A stretch of DNA of 64,000 nucleotides, taken from assembly GCF_003031585.1 (NCBI RefSeq), contig NZ_PWAA01000011.1, positions 1-64,000 on the forward strand, read 5' to 3'. The notes below the pieces were generated by a model that saw only the letters and a program-made list of their open reading frames with translations, had not been told where the DNA came from and made no database searches. The position numbers were made by a program, and so were the translations under genes. Of this stretch, positions 26,963 through 35,282 are shown piece after piece; positions within the stretch are counted from its first letter, which is position 1, and the number at the start of each line of letters is the position of its first letter. Source of the DNA: Thalassobius sp. I31.1 (lineage in GTDB: Bacteria; Pseudomonadota; Alphaproteobacteria; Rhodobacterales; Rhodobacteraceae).

Positions 26963-28341
26963 CAGCTGTCTCCGCTAGTGACGGCGGCTGGTGCCAGAGT
27001 ATCAATCTCATGCAGCCGCCTTTGTATTGTATCCATGCTGCCGTAACCATAACGGCCCCAGGCAATGGCGTTCTGCCGTGTCTCACTGGCCTGTTCGGCC
27101 TGGCCCAGCATGTCCTGGGCGCGGGCTTTCAGCATCAGCATGGACGACAACAAAATCGCATTCTGTGCCTTTTCCACCACCGGGCGCGCGCCGTCAATCA
27201 GATCAATCACGCCCGCGGCATTCCCGGCTTTCAGGGCCGCAAATGCCAGGCGCTGCGCCACATGGGCGGTCTGCAATTCGGATCCGGGCAGGGCAGCATA
27301 AATATCGCCCGCCGCCAGCAATGCCCTGGTCGATCCCGCGTGATCACGACCCGCCAGAAGACGCCCCTGGGCGTAATGACTAAAGGCCTTCAGTTGCGGG
27401 CTGAGATTACGGTTTTGCGCGATGGCAATCGCCGTTTCCGCGGCCTGCAGCCGCCGGGTCGCAGAGGCACTGGAATACAGCGCCGTTTCAATGGCCTGAT
27501 TCCAGTCGGCAGGGGCAATTTCGGTGTTGCCGCGCCCGGCCTCAAAGCTGCCTTCGGGGTTAATGCGTTCCAACAGCGACGGCAGACGCGCTGCCACCTG
27601 TTCGCGTGACATGCCAGACCGCAGCAGCGGATCATAGGTCAGACGCAGCATCAGCATATCAAACCGCGTCAGCACCACGTGGAAATTGTCATCGTTGAAC
27701 ACGCTGTCATTCAACCGCCAGAGATCATTCAGTGGCCCCAGTGCCTGGGCAAGTTCTTCATGCAGGCAATCACGCACATCCTGTGGCGCCTGGTTTTCCG
27801 GAATGAAAATCGCCACATGTTCGCGCTGTTGCAGCGCCGCCCAGGATGTGCGTTCCTGCGCACGCTGGCGCTGATATTCCTGCCAGCTGCTGACGCCGGG
27901 CACAACGATGCAAACCGCAGTGGGCACGGCCCGGCGGATCACGCGGGCAGGCAGGAATTCGACCGTGATATTGGCCCGGGCTTCACCCGAAATCTGGGAA
28001 ATCTGCACACCGGCCTCGCGCCGCAGGCGGGCCAGAAGTTCAGACAGGTCGCGTTGGTTTACCTCTGACGGCGTGCCCGCCATGCGCAAAGTGACCGGGC
28101 CTTCAAACCGGGTGAAAACCGGCAGGGCCTCGCCGTTTTCCAGACGAAAGGTCAGATCCAGGAAATCCTGCGCCAGCGCCCGGTTCGAACGGGTTGCTGT
28201 GGCGGTGGTTGCGCCCTGAAACATCCGCATCGCGGGCAGGGTGTCGGGGGCAGGGCTGTTGGACGGGGCCGTGACACAGGCCGACAGCACAAGGGGAAGC
28301 GCAAGGCTGCCCATGATATGTCTGAAATCTGCGATCTTCAT
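26962..28341 (-). CDS. DUF2927-domain lipoprotein with TPR-like C terminus
   Basis: This is a 459-residue predicted outer-membrane or periplasmic lipoprotein. The lipobox LSAC puts the lipidated Cys at residue 22. The DUF2927 domain (about 55-270) resembles a metallopeptidase-like fold and includes CLHEELAQALGPLND, where the HExxQ-like helix lies. The C-terminal third is Ala-rich, with regularly spaced helices typical of TPR repeats. It is in the operon with the MoxR, VWA and M48 genes, so a joint envelope function is plausible (inference). Confidence 0.8.
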   Translation of the reverse strand: MKIADFRHIMGSLALPLVLSACVTAPSNSPAPDTLPAMRMFQGATTATATRSNRALAQDFLDLTFRLENGEALPVFTRFEGPVTLRMAGTPSEVNQRDLSELLARLRREAGVQISQISGEARANITVEFLPARVIRRAVPTAVCIVVPGVSSWQEYQRQRAQERTSWAALQQREHVAIFIPENQAPQDVRDCLHEELAQALGPLNDLWRLNDSVFNDDNFHVVLTRFDMLMLRLTYDPLLRSGMSREQVAARLPSLLERINPEGSFEAGRGNTEIAPADWNQAIETALYSSASATRRLQAAETAIAIAQNRNLSPQLKAFSHYAQGRLLAGRDHAGSTRALLAAGDIYAALPGSELQTAHVAQRLAFAALKAGNAAGVIDLIDGARPVVEKAQNAILLSSMLMLKARAQDMLGQAEQASETRQNAIAWGRYGYGSMDTIQRRLHEIDTLAPAAVTSGDS

Positions 28342-28392
28342 AGGCCTGCCTCCCTTATTGTTCTTATATAGGTGTGTCGGGGATGATTGCGA

Positions 28393-28839
28393 TCAGCCTC
28401 GCTGATATTTGATGAAATCCGAAAGCACACCGATGCGATCATAAAGCTTGCGGGCGTTTTCGTTGAAATCCTGGGTCAGCCAATAGACTGAAGGCGCGCC
28501 GGCTTTGTCGGCCTCGGCGTAAACCGCCTCAATCAGGGCGCGGCCGATCCCCAGACCACGCACATCCGCATCCGTCCAGAGATCCTGAAGATAACAGGTG
28601 TTTTCAATTTTCCAGCCATGCCGGTGATAGAGGAAATGCGTCAGGCCAACAGGTTTGCCCTTATGTTCGGCAATCAGGCAGGAAAAATCCTGCGGATCAT
28701 CGCCCAGCAGTCGCGCGAAAGTAGACTTATAAATCGCGTCGCCCAGTTCCGTTTCATAAAACGCCAGATAATCTTTCCACATGCGACGCCATTCAGCCTC
28801 GTCAGAGACCATCAGGGCGCGGATCACAAGTTCAGTCAT
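28393..28839 (-). CDS. GNAT-family N-acetyltransferase
   Basis: The 148-residue protein has the acetyl-CoA-binding signature of the GNAT fold: beta strand TCYLQDLWTDADVRGLGIGRALI, with the R/Q-x-x-G-x-G/A loop, followed by SVYWLTQDFNENARKLYDR. The substrate is unknown. It lies 5 bases after the MoxR gene on the same strand and is therefore part of that operon. Confidence 0.87.
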   Translation of the reverse strand: MTELVIRALMVSDEAEWRRMWKDYLAFYETELGDAIYKSTFARLLGDDPQDFSCLIAEHKGKPVGLTHFLYHRHGWKIENTCYLQDLWTDADVRGLGIGRALIEAVYAEADKAGAPSVYWLTQDFNENARKLYDRIGVLSDFIKYQRG

Positions 28840-28844
28840 ATTGC

Positions 28845-29684
28845 TTACCTCTGGCTGCGGGCCATGAAGGCCAGGCGTTCAAACAGATGCACATCCTGTT
28901 CATTTTTCAACAGCGCCCCATGCAGACGCGGCAGGGCGGATGTGGCATCAGATTTCAGATCTTCGGCGGACAGATCTTCCGCCAGCAGCAATTTCAGCCA
29001 GTCCAGAACCTCAGATGTGGATGGTTTCTTTTTCAGGCCGGATTGTTCGCGGACTTCATAGAATTGGGTCAACGCCTGGGTCAGCAGGCTTTCTTTGATG
29101 CCCGGGTGATGCACCTCAACGATCTTGCGCATGGTGTCCATATCCGGGAAACGGATGTAGTGGAAAAAGCAGCGACGCAGGAACGCATCCGGCAGTTCTT
29201 TTTCATTGTTGGACGTGATGATCACCACCGGGCGGTTTACGGCTTTTACGGTTTCGCCGGTCTCGTAAACATGGAACTCCATCTTATCGAGTTCCTGCAA
29301 AAGATCGTTCGGAAATTCGATGTCGGCCTTGTCGATCTCATCAATCAGCAGCAAAGATTTCTGTTCCGCTTCAAAGGCCTGCCACAGCTTGCCCTTGCGA
29401 ATGTAGTTCTTCACATCATGAACGCGTTCGTCCCCCAGCTGACTGTCACGCAGCCGCGAAACCGCGTCATATTCATACAGACCCTGCTGGGCTTTGGTGG
29501 TGGATTTAATGTGCCATTCCAGCATCGGCAGCTTCAGAGCATCAGCCACCTGTTTGGCAAGTTCGGTCTTCCCGGTGCCCGGTTCGCCTTTCACAAGCAG
29601 CGGACGTTGCAGCGCCACAGCCGCATTCACCGCAACAGTCAGATCGTCGGTGGCAACATAAGAATCGGTTCCGGTGAATTTCAT
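28845..29684 (-). CDS. MoxR-family AAA+ ATPase
   Basis: This is a 279-residue AAA+ chaperone-like ATPase. Walker A is GEPGTGKT (residues 33-40), Walker B is LLLIDEIDKAD (near 100), and the sensor-1 region is VIITSNNEKELPDAFLRRC. The start at 29684 (MKFTGTDSYVATDDL) matches family starts; the frame is open another 26 codons upstream without a ribosome binding site. It probably remodels or inserts metal into a client together with the VWA protein of the same operon, of which it is the first gene. Confidence 0.9.
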   Translation of the reverse strand: MKFTGTDSYVATDDLTVAVNAAVALQRPLLVKGEPGTGKTELAKQVADALKLPMLEWHIKSTTKAQQGLYEYDAVSRLRDSQLGDERVHDVKNYIRKGKLWQAFEAEQKSLLLIDEIDKADIEFPNDLLQELDKMEFHVYETGETVKAVNRPVVIITSNNEKELPDAFLRRCFFHYIRFPDMDTMRKIVEVHHPGIKESLLTQALTQFYEVREQSGLKKKPSTSEVLDWLKLLLAEDLSAEDLKSDATSALPRLHGALLKNEQDVHLFERLAFMARSQR

Positions 29685-29946
29685 AATCTCAGGCCTTCTG
29701 TTCGCCGGGCAGGGCAGTGCACCGGGGGAATTTCGCGCGACAATAGCAGAAGCAGACGGCACGACAACACCTCAACAGGGGCTAACTCAACTTCCTGGAA
29801 CTGTTTCTAGACAAGCTGAACTGATGGGTGTAATGCAGACCCCAGAGAGAGGGAGCCGGAAGGCGGACTCGGGACCTGGGGGAAATGACGCACCCCCGAT
29901 CACTGGCGAGTTATGCCCCGGCCATAATTGATTAACGGGAGCGGGT

Positions 29947-30369
29947 ATGAAAGCTGAAGTTTTCCTGCCAGAGGATTATCAACCGGCTGAAGATGAGCCG
30001 TTTATGAATGATCGCCAACTGGAATATTTCCGACGGAAACTGATCGCCTGGAAAGATGATATTCTGGAAGGCAATAAAGACACAATTGAAGGTCTGCAGG
30101 ACAATACACGTAACATCCCTGATGTTGCGGATCGTGCATCTGAAGAAACCGATCGTGCGCTTGAACTGCGCACACGGGATCGGGAACGTAAACTCGTCAA
30201 TAAAATCGACAGTGCGCTGCGGCGTATTGAAGAAGGCGAATTCGGCTATTGTGACAAAACCGGGGAACCTATTTCCCTGAAACGTCTCAATGCCCGTCCG
30301 ATTGCGACCATGACCCTGGAAGCCCAGGAACGTCACGAACGTCGCGAGAAAGTGCATCGCGACAGCTGA
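29947..30369 (+). CDS. dksA: DksA/TraR-family RNA polymerase-binding factor
   Basis: DksA binds the RNA polymerase secondary channel and, with ppGpp, adjusts rRNA and stress gene transcription. The 140-residue protein has the N-terminal coiled coil with the functional tip (DVADRAS near residues 59-65, the DxxDxA motif). The zinc-finger region has only one Cys (Cys102, GYCDKTGEPI) in place of the classical four, as I recall for alphaproteobacterial DksA. It is transcribed alone, with a terminator 26 bases after the stop. Confidence 0.92.
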   Translation: MKAEVFLPEDYQPAEDEPFMNDRQLEYFRRKLIAWKDDILEGNKDTIEGLQDNTRNIPDVADRASEETDRALELRTRDRERKLVNKIDSALRRIEEGEFGYCDKTGEPISLKRLNARPIATMTLEAQERHERREKVHRDS

Positions 30370-30394
30370 TCTGCTGTGACAACTGATTTAAAAA

Positions 30395-30417
30395 GCCGGC
30401 CTTGCGCCGGCTTTTTT
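30395..30417 (+). terminator. Rho-independent terminator after dksA
   Basis: The stem GCCGGC (30395-30400) / GCCGGC (30406-30411), extended by AAAA/TTTT, is followed by six T. Confidence 0.85.
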
Positions 30418-30510
30418 ATTGGCGATTGATCTGTGTCAAACCGTGTATCTGTTAACTATGTTTCTTCCAGAGGTTGAGCGCGGGGATGCGCGAAATCTTA
30501 TGAGGACAGA

Positions 30511-30957
30511 ATGAAAGCGTTAAATATTGTGGCCGCTTTACTTGGCGGTTTGGTGAGTACCTCTGCGATCGCTGCAGGGGATCCGGAAAAAGGTGAACAA
30601 TTGTTTGGCCGCTGTGTGGCCTGCCATGTGATCATCGACAATGACAATAATCTTCTGGTGGATGGGGGCATCACAGGCCCGAACCTTTATGGGGTGATTG
30701 GTCGTATTGCCGGAACTGAAAATGATTACCTGAACGGCGGACCACGCCTGCCGGTTGGGATGTTTACAGATTCCATGAAAGACGCGGGGGCCGCGGGCCT
30801 TGTCTGGACGGAAGAAAATCTTGCGGCCTTTGTTGCAAACCCGATTGGGTTTGTGCGGGAATACACCGGAAATGACCGGTCTCGCGTGAATATGAGCGTT
30901 CGTTTCCCGCAAGGGGGCGAAGACATCGCGGCCTATCTCGCGACGTTTACGCAATAA
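30511..30957 (+). CDS. Periplasmic class I c-type cytochrome
   Basis: This is a 148-residue electron carrier with a signal peptide (cleavage after AIA-A, about residue 22), the heme c attachment motif CVACH at residues 35-39, and a likely axial Met in RVNMSVRF near the C terminus. The spacing and the GITGPNLYGVIGR element fit the cytochrome c2/c550 fold. A segment between heme and Met (DYLNGGPRLPVGMFTD) is longer than in minimal cytochromes. The partner oxidase or reductase is not in the window. Confidence 0.88.
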   Translation: MKALNIVAALLGGLVSTSAIAAGDPEKGEQLFGRCVACHVIIDNDNNLLVDGGITGPNLYGVIGRIAGTENDYLNGGPRLPVGMFTDSMKDAGAAGLVWTEENLAAFVANPIGFVREYTGNDRSRVNMSVRFPQGGEDIAAYLATFTQ

Positions 30958-30963
30958 AAGACG

Positions 30964-30988
30964 CGCCCGGGGTGATCCCGGGCGTTTT
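30964..30988 (+). terminator. Bidirectional terminator between the cytochrome gene and xthA
   Basis: Stem CGCCCGGG (30964-30971) / CCCGGGCG (30977-30984) is followed by TTTT on the plus strand and an A-rich run on the other side. It serves both convergent genes. Confidence 0.85.
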
Positions 30989-30989
30989 C

Positions 30990-31769
30990 TTATGCGGCCA
31001 GTTTTACCCAGACCGGCACGTGATCGCTGGGTTTTTCATACCCACGAATTTCTGAATCGATCTGGCAGTCTTCCAGAAGATCGGCGCAATCTGACGACAG
31101 CAGGAAATGGTCAATCCGGATCCCGTCGTTGCGGTTCCAGGCCCCGCGCTGGAAATCCCAGAAGGAATAGGTTTCAGGGGCTGCGTTACGTGCGCGCAAA
31201 GCATCGGTAAACCCAAGGTTCAGCAGGCGACGCCAGGCCGCGCGGCTTTCCGGGCGATACAATGCATCTTCTGTCCAGTTTTCCGGATGCTTCGCATCTT
31301 CGGCCTGGGGGATGATGTTGTAATCGCCGGCCATCAGGAAAGGTTCTTCAAATTCCAGCAGCTGACGGGCGCGGGCTTCCATCCGTTCCATCCAGGCCAG
31401 CTTGTATTCATATTTCGGCCCGGGCACCGGATTGCCATTGGGCAGGTACAGCCCGCAGATCCGCACGGCTTTTTCACCCATCACGGTCGCTTCGATCCAG
31501 CGCGCCTGTTCATCGCTGTCGTCACCTGGCAGACCGCGGCGGATATCTTCCAGCGGCAGCTTTGAGAGGATCGCAACCCCATTGAAACTTTTCTGCCCAT
31601 GGGTTTCCACCTGATACCCCATGTCTTCAAAATGCTCGCGCGGGAAGTTTTCATCGACAGATTTGATTTCCTGCAGGATCGCCACATCCGGTTTGCGCAT
31701 CTCCAGCCAGTTTGTCAGGGCGTTCAGCCGGGCTTTGATGCCGTTGATATTATATGTGGCGATGATCAT
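30990..31769 (-). CDS. xthA: Exodeoxyribonuclease III
   Basis: This is an apurinic/apyrimidinic endonuclease and 3'-exonuclease of base-excision repair, 259 residues. The endonuclease/exonuclease/phosphatase fold motifs are present: MIIATYNINGIKAR at the start, the metal-binding Glu in LQEIKSVDENFP, the GLYLPNG and GDYNI elements with catalytic Asp and Asn, and the closing SDHVPVW with the catalytic His. It stands alone and is divergent from a small secreted-protein gene. Confidence 0.94.
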   Translation of the reverse strand: MIIATYNINGIKARLNALTNWLEMRKPDVAILQEIKSVDENFPREHFEDMGYQVETHGQKSFNGVAILSKLPLEDIRRGLPGDDSDEQARWIEATVMGEKAVRICGLYLPNGNPVPGPKYEYKLAWMERMEARARQLLEFEEPFLMAGDYNIIPQAEDAKHPENWTEDALYRPESRAAWRRLLNLGFTDALRARNAAPETYSFWDFQRGAWNRNDGIRIDHFLLSSDCADLLEDCQIDSEIRGYEKPSDHVPVWVKLAA

Positions 31770-32083
31770 GGCGCTCTCCTTATGTCTTTCCTGTTTCGCC
31801 GGGTTTGGCCGCTATTGCAAGGGGTGGGGGATGTGAACCAGCGGTTAAAGGCGCGTGCGTGTGATATGCATAAGATGTACATGGAAAGTGCATATGTTGT
31901 GCATGCGATATTCCGGCGCTTTTGGCGTATTTCAACCGCTCACAGCCCTGTGTGCATGCGTGAACAGACCTCACGGTTCTGTGTCTTGAAGGTGATCTGA
32001 AGCACCCCCAAATCAATCACATCGGAAGCAACAAGACTTCCACCGAAATGAAACAACACCCAGACCCTTGAAAGGTTAACGCT
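31770..32083 (+). promoter_or_regulatory. Divergent intergenic region with four TGCAT motifs
   Basis: This is the region between xthA and the small secreted-protein gene, without a supported gene. TGCAT occurs at 31867, 31889, 31900 and 31953, with spacings of 22, 11 and 53 bases, close to whole helical turns. This could be a cooperative binding region for an unidentified regulator. An AAAGG box precedes the ATG at 32084. Confidence 0.35.
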
Positions 32084-32395
32084 ATGAAAACTGTAATCGC
32101 ATCCATCCTCGCCCTGACTGTTGCTGCTCCTGCTTTTGCGGGCGCCAAAGATGTTGAGGCACATTTCGCACAGGACAACACCGGTATTGAAAGCGTTGTT
32201 GTTGAACGCTCAAGCCCGGTCACCGCAGAAGCCGTTGAAATCTTTGCGTATCTGGCGCTTGAAGCTGGCACAGGCATCGAAACACAAGCCAACCCATCCG
32301 TCGGTGCAACCCTGTCCTCTAAGGGTGGCGTGAACCCGGTAGCCGCCGCATGGTTCGCAGGCCAGCTGGCATCTGAGAATGCATCTGACCGGTAA
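32084..32395 (+). CDS. Small secreted protein of unknown function
   Basis: This is a 103-residue protein with a clear signal peptide (MKTVIASILALTVAAPAFA, cleavage after residue 19). The mature part is Ala-, Glu- and Ser-rich, with no Cys. It includes an acidic start (KDVEAHFAQDN) and a Gly/Ala-rich end (SKGGVNPVAAAWFAGQLA). No family is recognised. It has its own ribosome binding site and a strong terminator, so it is a monocistronic gene of an exported protein. Confidence 0.78.
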   Translation: MKTVIASILALTVAAPAFAGAKDVEAHFAQDNTGIESVVVERSSPVTAEAVEIFAYLALEAGTGIETQANPSVGATLSSKGGVNPVAAAWFAGQLASENASDR

Positions 32396-32426
32396 GGTCA
32401 AAAGTTAATATCTTTGATGAGACACA

Positions 32427-32456
32427 AAAGGCCCGGAGAAACCTCCGGGCCTTTTT
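32427..32456 (+). terminator. Rho-independent terminator
   Basis: Stem GGCCCGGAG (32430-32438) / CTCCGGGCC (32443-32451) with loop AAAC is followed by TTTTT. It ends the small secreted-protein transcript. Confidence 0.88.
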
Positions 32457-32487
32457 GTATTGACGTAAGAGCATTGAAAATAAAGAG

Positions 32488-32551
32488 TTTTCTAGTTTTC
32501 TAGTTTTCTAGTTTTCTAGTTTTCTAGTTTTCTAGTTTTCTAGTTTTCTAG
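32488..32551 (+). repeat. Tandem array of eight TTTTCTAG units
   Basis: Eight perfect, uninterrupted copies of the octamer TTTTCTAG fill 64 bases between the terminator at 32427-32456 and the 3' end of the Fe-S carrier gene. Each unit holds a CTAG tetramer, a word usually rare in bacterial genomes. The perfect repetition suggests a slippage-prone microsatellite; the copy number may vary between strains. Confidence 0.97.
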
Positions 32552-32575
32552 TTTGAGGCGCACTAAGTCGCTGCT

Positions 32576-32908
32576 TTACATGGAAAAACTTGTACCGCAC
32601 CCACAAGCGCTGGTCGCATTTGGGTTCTCGATGGTGAAGCGCGCGCCAATCAGCTCATCGGTGAAATCAATCACCGCATTGGCGAGAAACGGCAGAGAGA
32701 CAGCGTCAATCACAACCTTCTGCCCATCGCCTTCCAGCACCAGATCATCGTCAGACGCGTCATCCAGCTTAATCTCATACTGAAACCCGGAACACCCCCC
32801 GCCTTCCACGGCAATACGCAGCGCCTGAGGCGCGTCAGCGGCCTCATTGATTTCAGCCAGGCGCTCAAATGCGCGTTTTGTCACGCTCGGGGGCAGTGTC
32901 AGGGACAT
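32576..32908 (-). CDS. erpA: A-type iron-sulfur carrier (ErpA/IscA family)
   Basis: This 110-residue HesB-family protein carries and transfers Fe-S clusters. The three ligand cysteines are Cys39 (GGGCSGFQY), Cys102 and Cys104 (CGCGTSF). The start at 32908 (MSLTLPPSVTKRA) has a GAGG box; a longer frame to 32992 lacks one. It is the stand-alone type without a neighbouring suf or isc cluster, which favours ErpA over SufA/IscA, though the subgroup is not certain. It is divergent from dgt, with 85 bases between the starts. Confidence 0.85.
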   Translation of the reverse strand: MSLTLPPSVTKRAFERLAEINEAADAPQALRIAVEGGGCSGFQYEIKLDDASDDDLVLEGDGQKVVIDAVSLPFLANAVIDFTDELIGARFTIENPNATSACGCGTSFSM

Positions 32909-32993
32909 TTTGGACCTCAGTTCGCGGTATCTTTTTACTTCTTCTTTAATATAAGGGTGTGGATAACTGGCGACAACAGCGAGATCGGGCAAA

Positions 32994-34163
32994 ATGACAT
33001 TAAAACCATATGCTTCGCATCCGGATCAAAGCAGGGGGCGTTTATTTGCAGAGGAAGAAAGTGCATTTCGTTCATGTTTTCAAAGAGATCGAGACCGGAT
33101 CATTCACGCATCTGCCTTCCGGCGTCTGAAACATAAAACCCAGGTTTTTGTTGAACATGAAGGCGATTATTACCGCACGCGCCTGACCCATTCGATTGAG
33201 GTCGCCCAGGTCGCCCGCACAATCGCAGGCGCTTTGGGGCTGAACACGGAACTGACCGAAGCCGTCGCGCTGGCGCATGATCTGGGACACACGCCCTTTG
33301 GCCACACCGGCGAAGATGCGATGGAAGAGATGATGGCGCCTTTTGGCGGCTTTGATCACAACGCCCAGGCCCTGCGGATTGTGACATCGCTGGAACGCCA
33401 TTATGCGAAATGGGATGGTCTGAACCTGACATGGGAATGCCTGGAAGGGATCGCCAAGCACAATGGGCCGGTCACAGGTGATCTGCCTTATGCGCTGAGT
33501 GATTACAACGCGTTACATGATCTGGAACTCGGCACCTGGGCCTCTGCCGAAGCCCAGACCGCAGCGATTGCCGATGACATCGCTTACAATCATCACGACT
33601 TGCAGGATGGTCTGCGTGCCGGGCTGTTTACGATGAAAGACATCGCGGAACTGCCTCTGTTGAAGCCCTGTTTCGAAGAAGTTGACGCGCTGTATCCGGA
33701 CCTTGACCAGGATCGTCGCCGCCATGAAATCCTGCGCCGGTTCTTTGGTGTTCTGGTGGGGGACGTGATTGACGTGGCGCGCGAGAACATAACCACGCTG
33801 AACCCGCAATCTGTGGAAGACATCCGTCATGCGGGCCGGGGGATGGTTCTGTTTTCTGATGCGGTTTTCCAGGATCTGAAGACCGTGCGTGAATTTCTGT
33901 TCACCCGCATGTACCGCGCCCCAAGTGTTGTGGAAATGCGCAAAAAGGTAACGCAGGTGGTCAAAGATCTGTTCCCGTATTTCCTTGAAAACCCACAGGA
34001 ACTTCCCGACAACTGGCAGCGCGACATCTCTGATCCGGTTGATAAAGTGATGCTGGCCCGCCTTGTCGCGGATTATGTATCCGGCATGACAGATCGCTTT
34101 GCGCTGACAGAACATACGCGCCTTATCGCGCCTTCCAGATCTGAAGATAACACCAGAGGATAA
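32994..34163 (+). CDS. dgt: Deoxyguanosinetriphosphate triphosphohydrolase-like protein
   Basis: This is an HD-domain dNTP triphosphohydrolase of the Dgt/SAMHD1 family that cleaves dNTP to nucleoside and triphosphate. Length is 389 residues. The metal-binding residues lie in YRTRLTHSIEVAQVAR and LAHDLGHTPFGHTGE. The N-terminal DRDRIIHASAFRRLKHKTQVF signature is the type-2 Dgt pattern. The ATG closely follows TGAC-rich leader sequence divergent from the Fe-S carrier gene. Its 3' end overlaps the convergent membrane-protein gene by 41 bases. Confidence 0.9.
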   Translation: MTLKPYASHPDQSRGRLFAEEESAFRSCFQRDRDRIIHASAFRRLKHKTQVFVEHEGDYYRTRLTHSIEVAQVARTIAGALGLNTELTEAVALAHDLGHTPFGHTGEDAMEEMMAPFGGFDHNAQALRIVTSLERHYAKWDGLNLTWECLEGIAKHNGPVTGDLPYALSDYNALHDLELGTWASAEAQTAAIADDIAYNHHDLQDGLRAGLFTMKDIAELPLLKPCFEEVDALYPDLDQDRRRHEILRRFFGVLVGDVIDVARENITTLNPQSVEDIRHAGRGMVLFSDAVFQDLKTVREFLFTRMYRAPSVVEMRKKVTQVVKDLFPYFLENPQELPDNWQRDISDPVDKVMLARLVADYVSGMTDRFALTEHTRLIAPSRSEDNTRG

Positions 34164-35151
34164 GACCGGCGTTGATCAGCCAGAAGGCCAGCAATGCAAT
34201 GGATCGGGCCGGGGATTGCCCGAACTCAAGCGGTGGGTATTGTCCGGGCAGTGCCGCGTCGGGGATGTATTGGGCATGATACAGCATATATGACCCGCTG
34301 CGCAGATCGGGCCAGACTTGCAGTACCCATGACAGAAACGCGAATGTGAATATAGCCAGCAGTATTCTTCTGAGATCCGGAAAGCCCTCTGGGGAAACAA
34401 TCGCGGCAGCAAGCAATGGCAGCAGTAAGTAGGTGAAGCCAGTGGAGTAATGAACCGGCCGGACTTCGGTTACGGGGGGCAGGGTGTCCAGGAATATTTT
34501 GATTTCTACAAGAACATCGGGCAGCAAATTAAACAGCAGAAGGCTGAGAGACAGAATAAACATATCGGATGCCCCTGATCTCTGCGCTGTTTTCCAGATA
34601 AATGCGGCGCCACAGATCATACAAATCGTAAGTGTCAGGGTGTTCGAGATGGTCAACCAGGGAAGGGCAAGAATAGCCAGCGGAAGTCCGGCGACAGTCA
34701 CAACTCGCACGAGACTGTTCCCCCGGTAAGGTTGAAGTACAAGCAAACCTGCCGCCAGCATCAACAGCACGAAAATCACTTCGCCATAATACCAGCGGGT
34801 AGCAATGTCGGCGACGGGCGGACCAATCAAAGAAAGCCCGCCCCCGATAACAGACCAGATCAGCACTGCATATCCGGCAGATCTGAAACCTCTGGTGGCT
34901 GCAAAGCTGAACGCTGCCAGGCAGGCCAGCAGGGCGCAGATGAAACTCAGGAGATTCCAGATAGCACCGTACAGCTGTTGAAAGGGTTCTCGCGACATCT
35001 GCTCTGTGATCATCCCGTCGATACTCATTTGCATAACCTTCACCGACCAGGCGTAATCAATGACAAATGTAGTAGAAGACAGAATGAAATAAACGATAAA
35101 CGTCGCAAGGCTGACTCGTAGGGCAGCGATACTGATATCAGACCAGGGCAC
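34123..35151 (-). CDS. Polytopic membrane protein of unknown function
   Basis: This 342-residue protein has about nine or ten predicted membrane helices, for example FIVYFILSSTTFVIDYAW, LLSFICALLACLAAFSFA, VIFVLLMLAAGLLVL and SIALLAFWLINAGLILWCYL. I do not recognise a family. Codon use is less biased and somewhat AT-richer than in the flanking argS and dgt genes. The last 41 bases overlap the end of dgt on the other strand. A ribosome binding site is not obvious. The continuous run of hydrophobic segments supports that it is real. Confidence 0.7.
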   Translation of the reverse strand: MPWSDISIAALRVSLATFIVYFILSSTTFVIDYAWSVKVMQMSIDGMITEQMSREPFQQLYGAIWNLLSFICALLACLAAFSFAATRGFRSAGYAVLIWSVIGGGLSLIGPPVADIATRWYYGEVIFVLLMLAAGLLVLQPYRGNSLVRVVTVAGLPLAILALPWLTISNTLTLTICMICGAAFIWKTAQRSGASDMFILSLSLLLFNLLPDVLVEIKIFLDTLPPVTEVRPVHYSTGFTYLLLPLLAAAIVSPEGFPDLRRILLAIFTFAFLSWVLQVWPDLRSGSYMLYHAQYIPDAALPGQYPPLEFGQSPARSIALLAFWLINAGLILWCYLQIWKAR

Positions 35152-35282
35152 TGGAAAACTCCTTTATGAATGGTTAACCAGTGACAGGGCGTTTGCCGGG
35201 TGTCAATTTCAGACTGCGCAACCGACATTGACCCCACGCGCTGACATGTTAAACCACGGCTAACTGATAAAGGACGCCTGAA

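Noticed and set aside
32488-32551. CRISPR array
   Set aside because: The eight-base units are directly abutting without spacers and no cas gene is near; it is a microsatellite.
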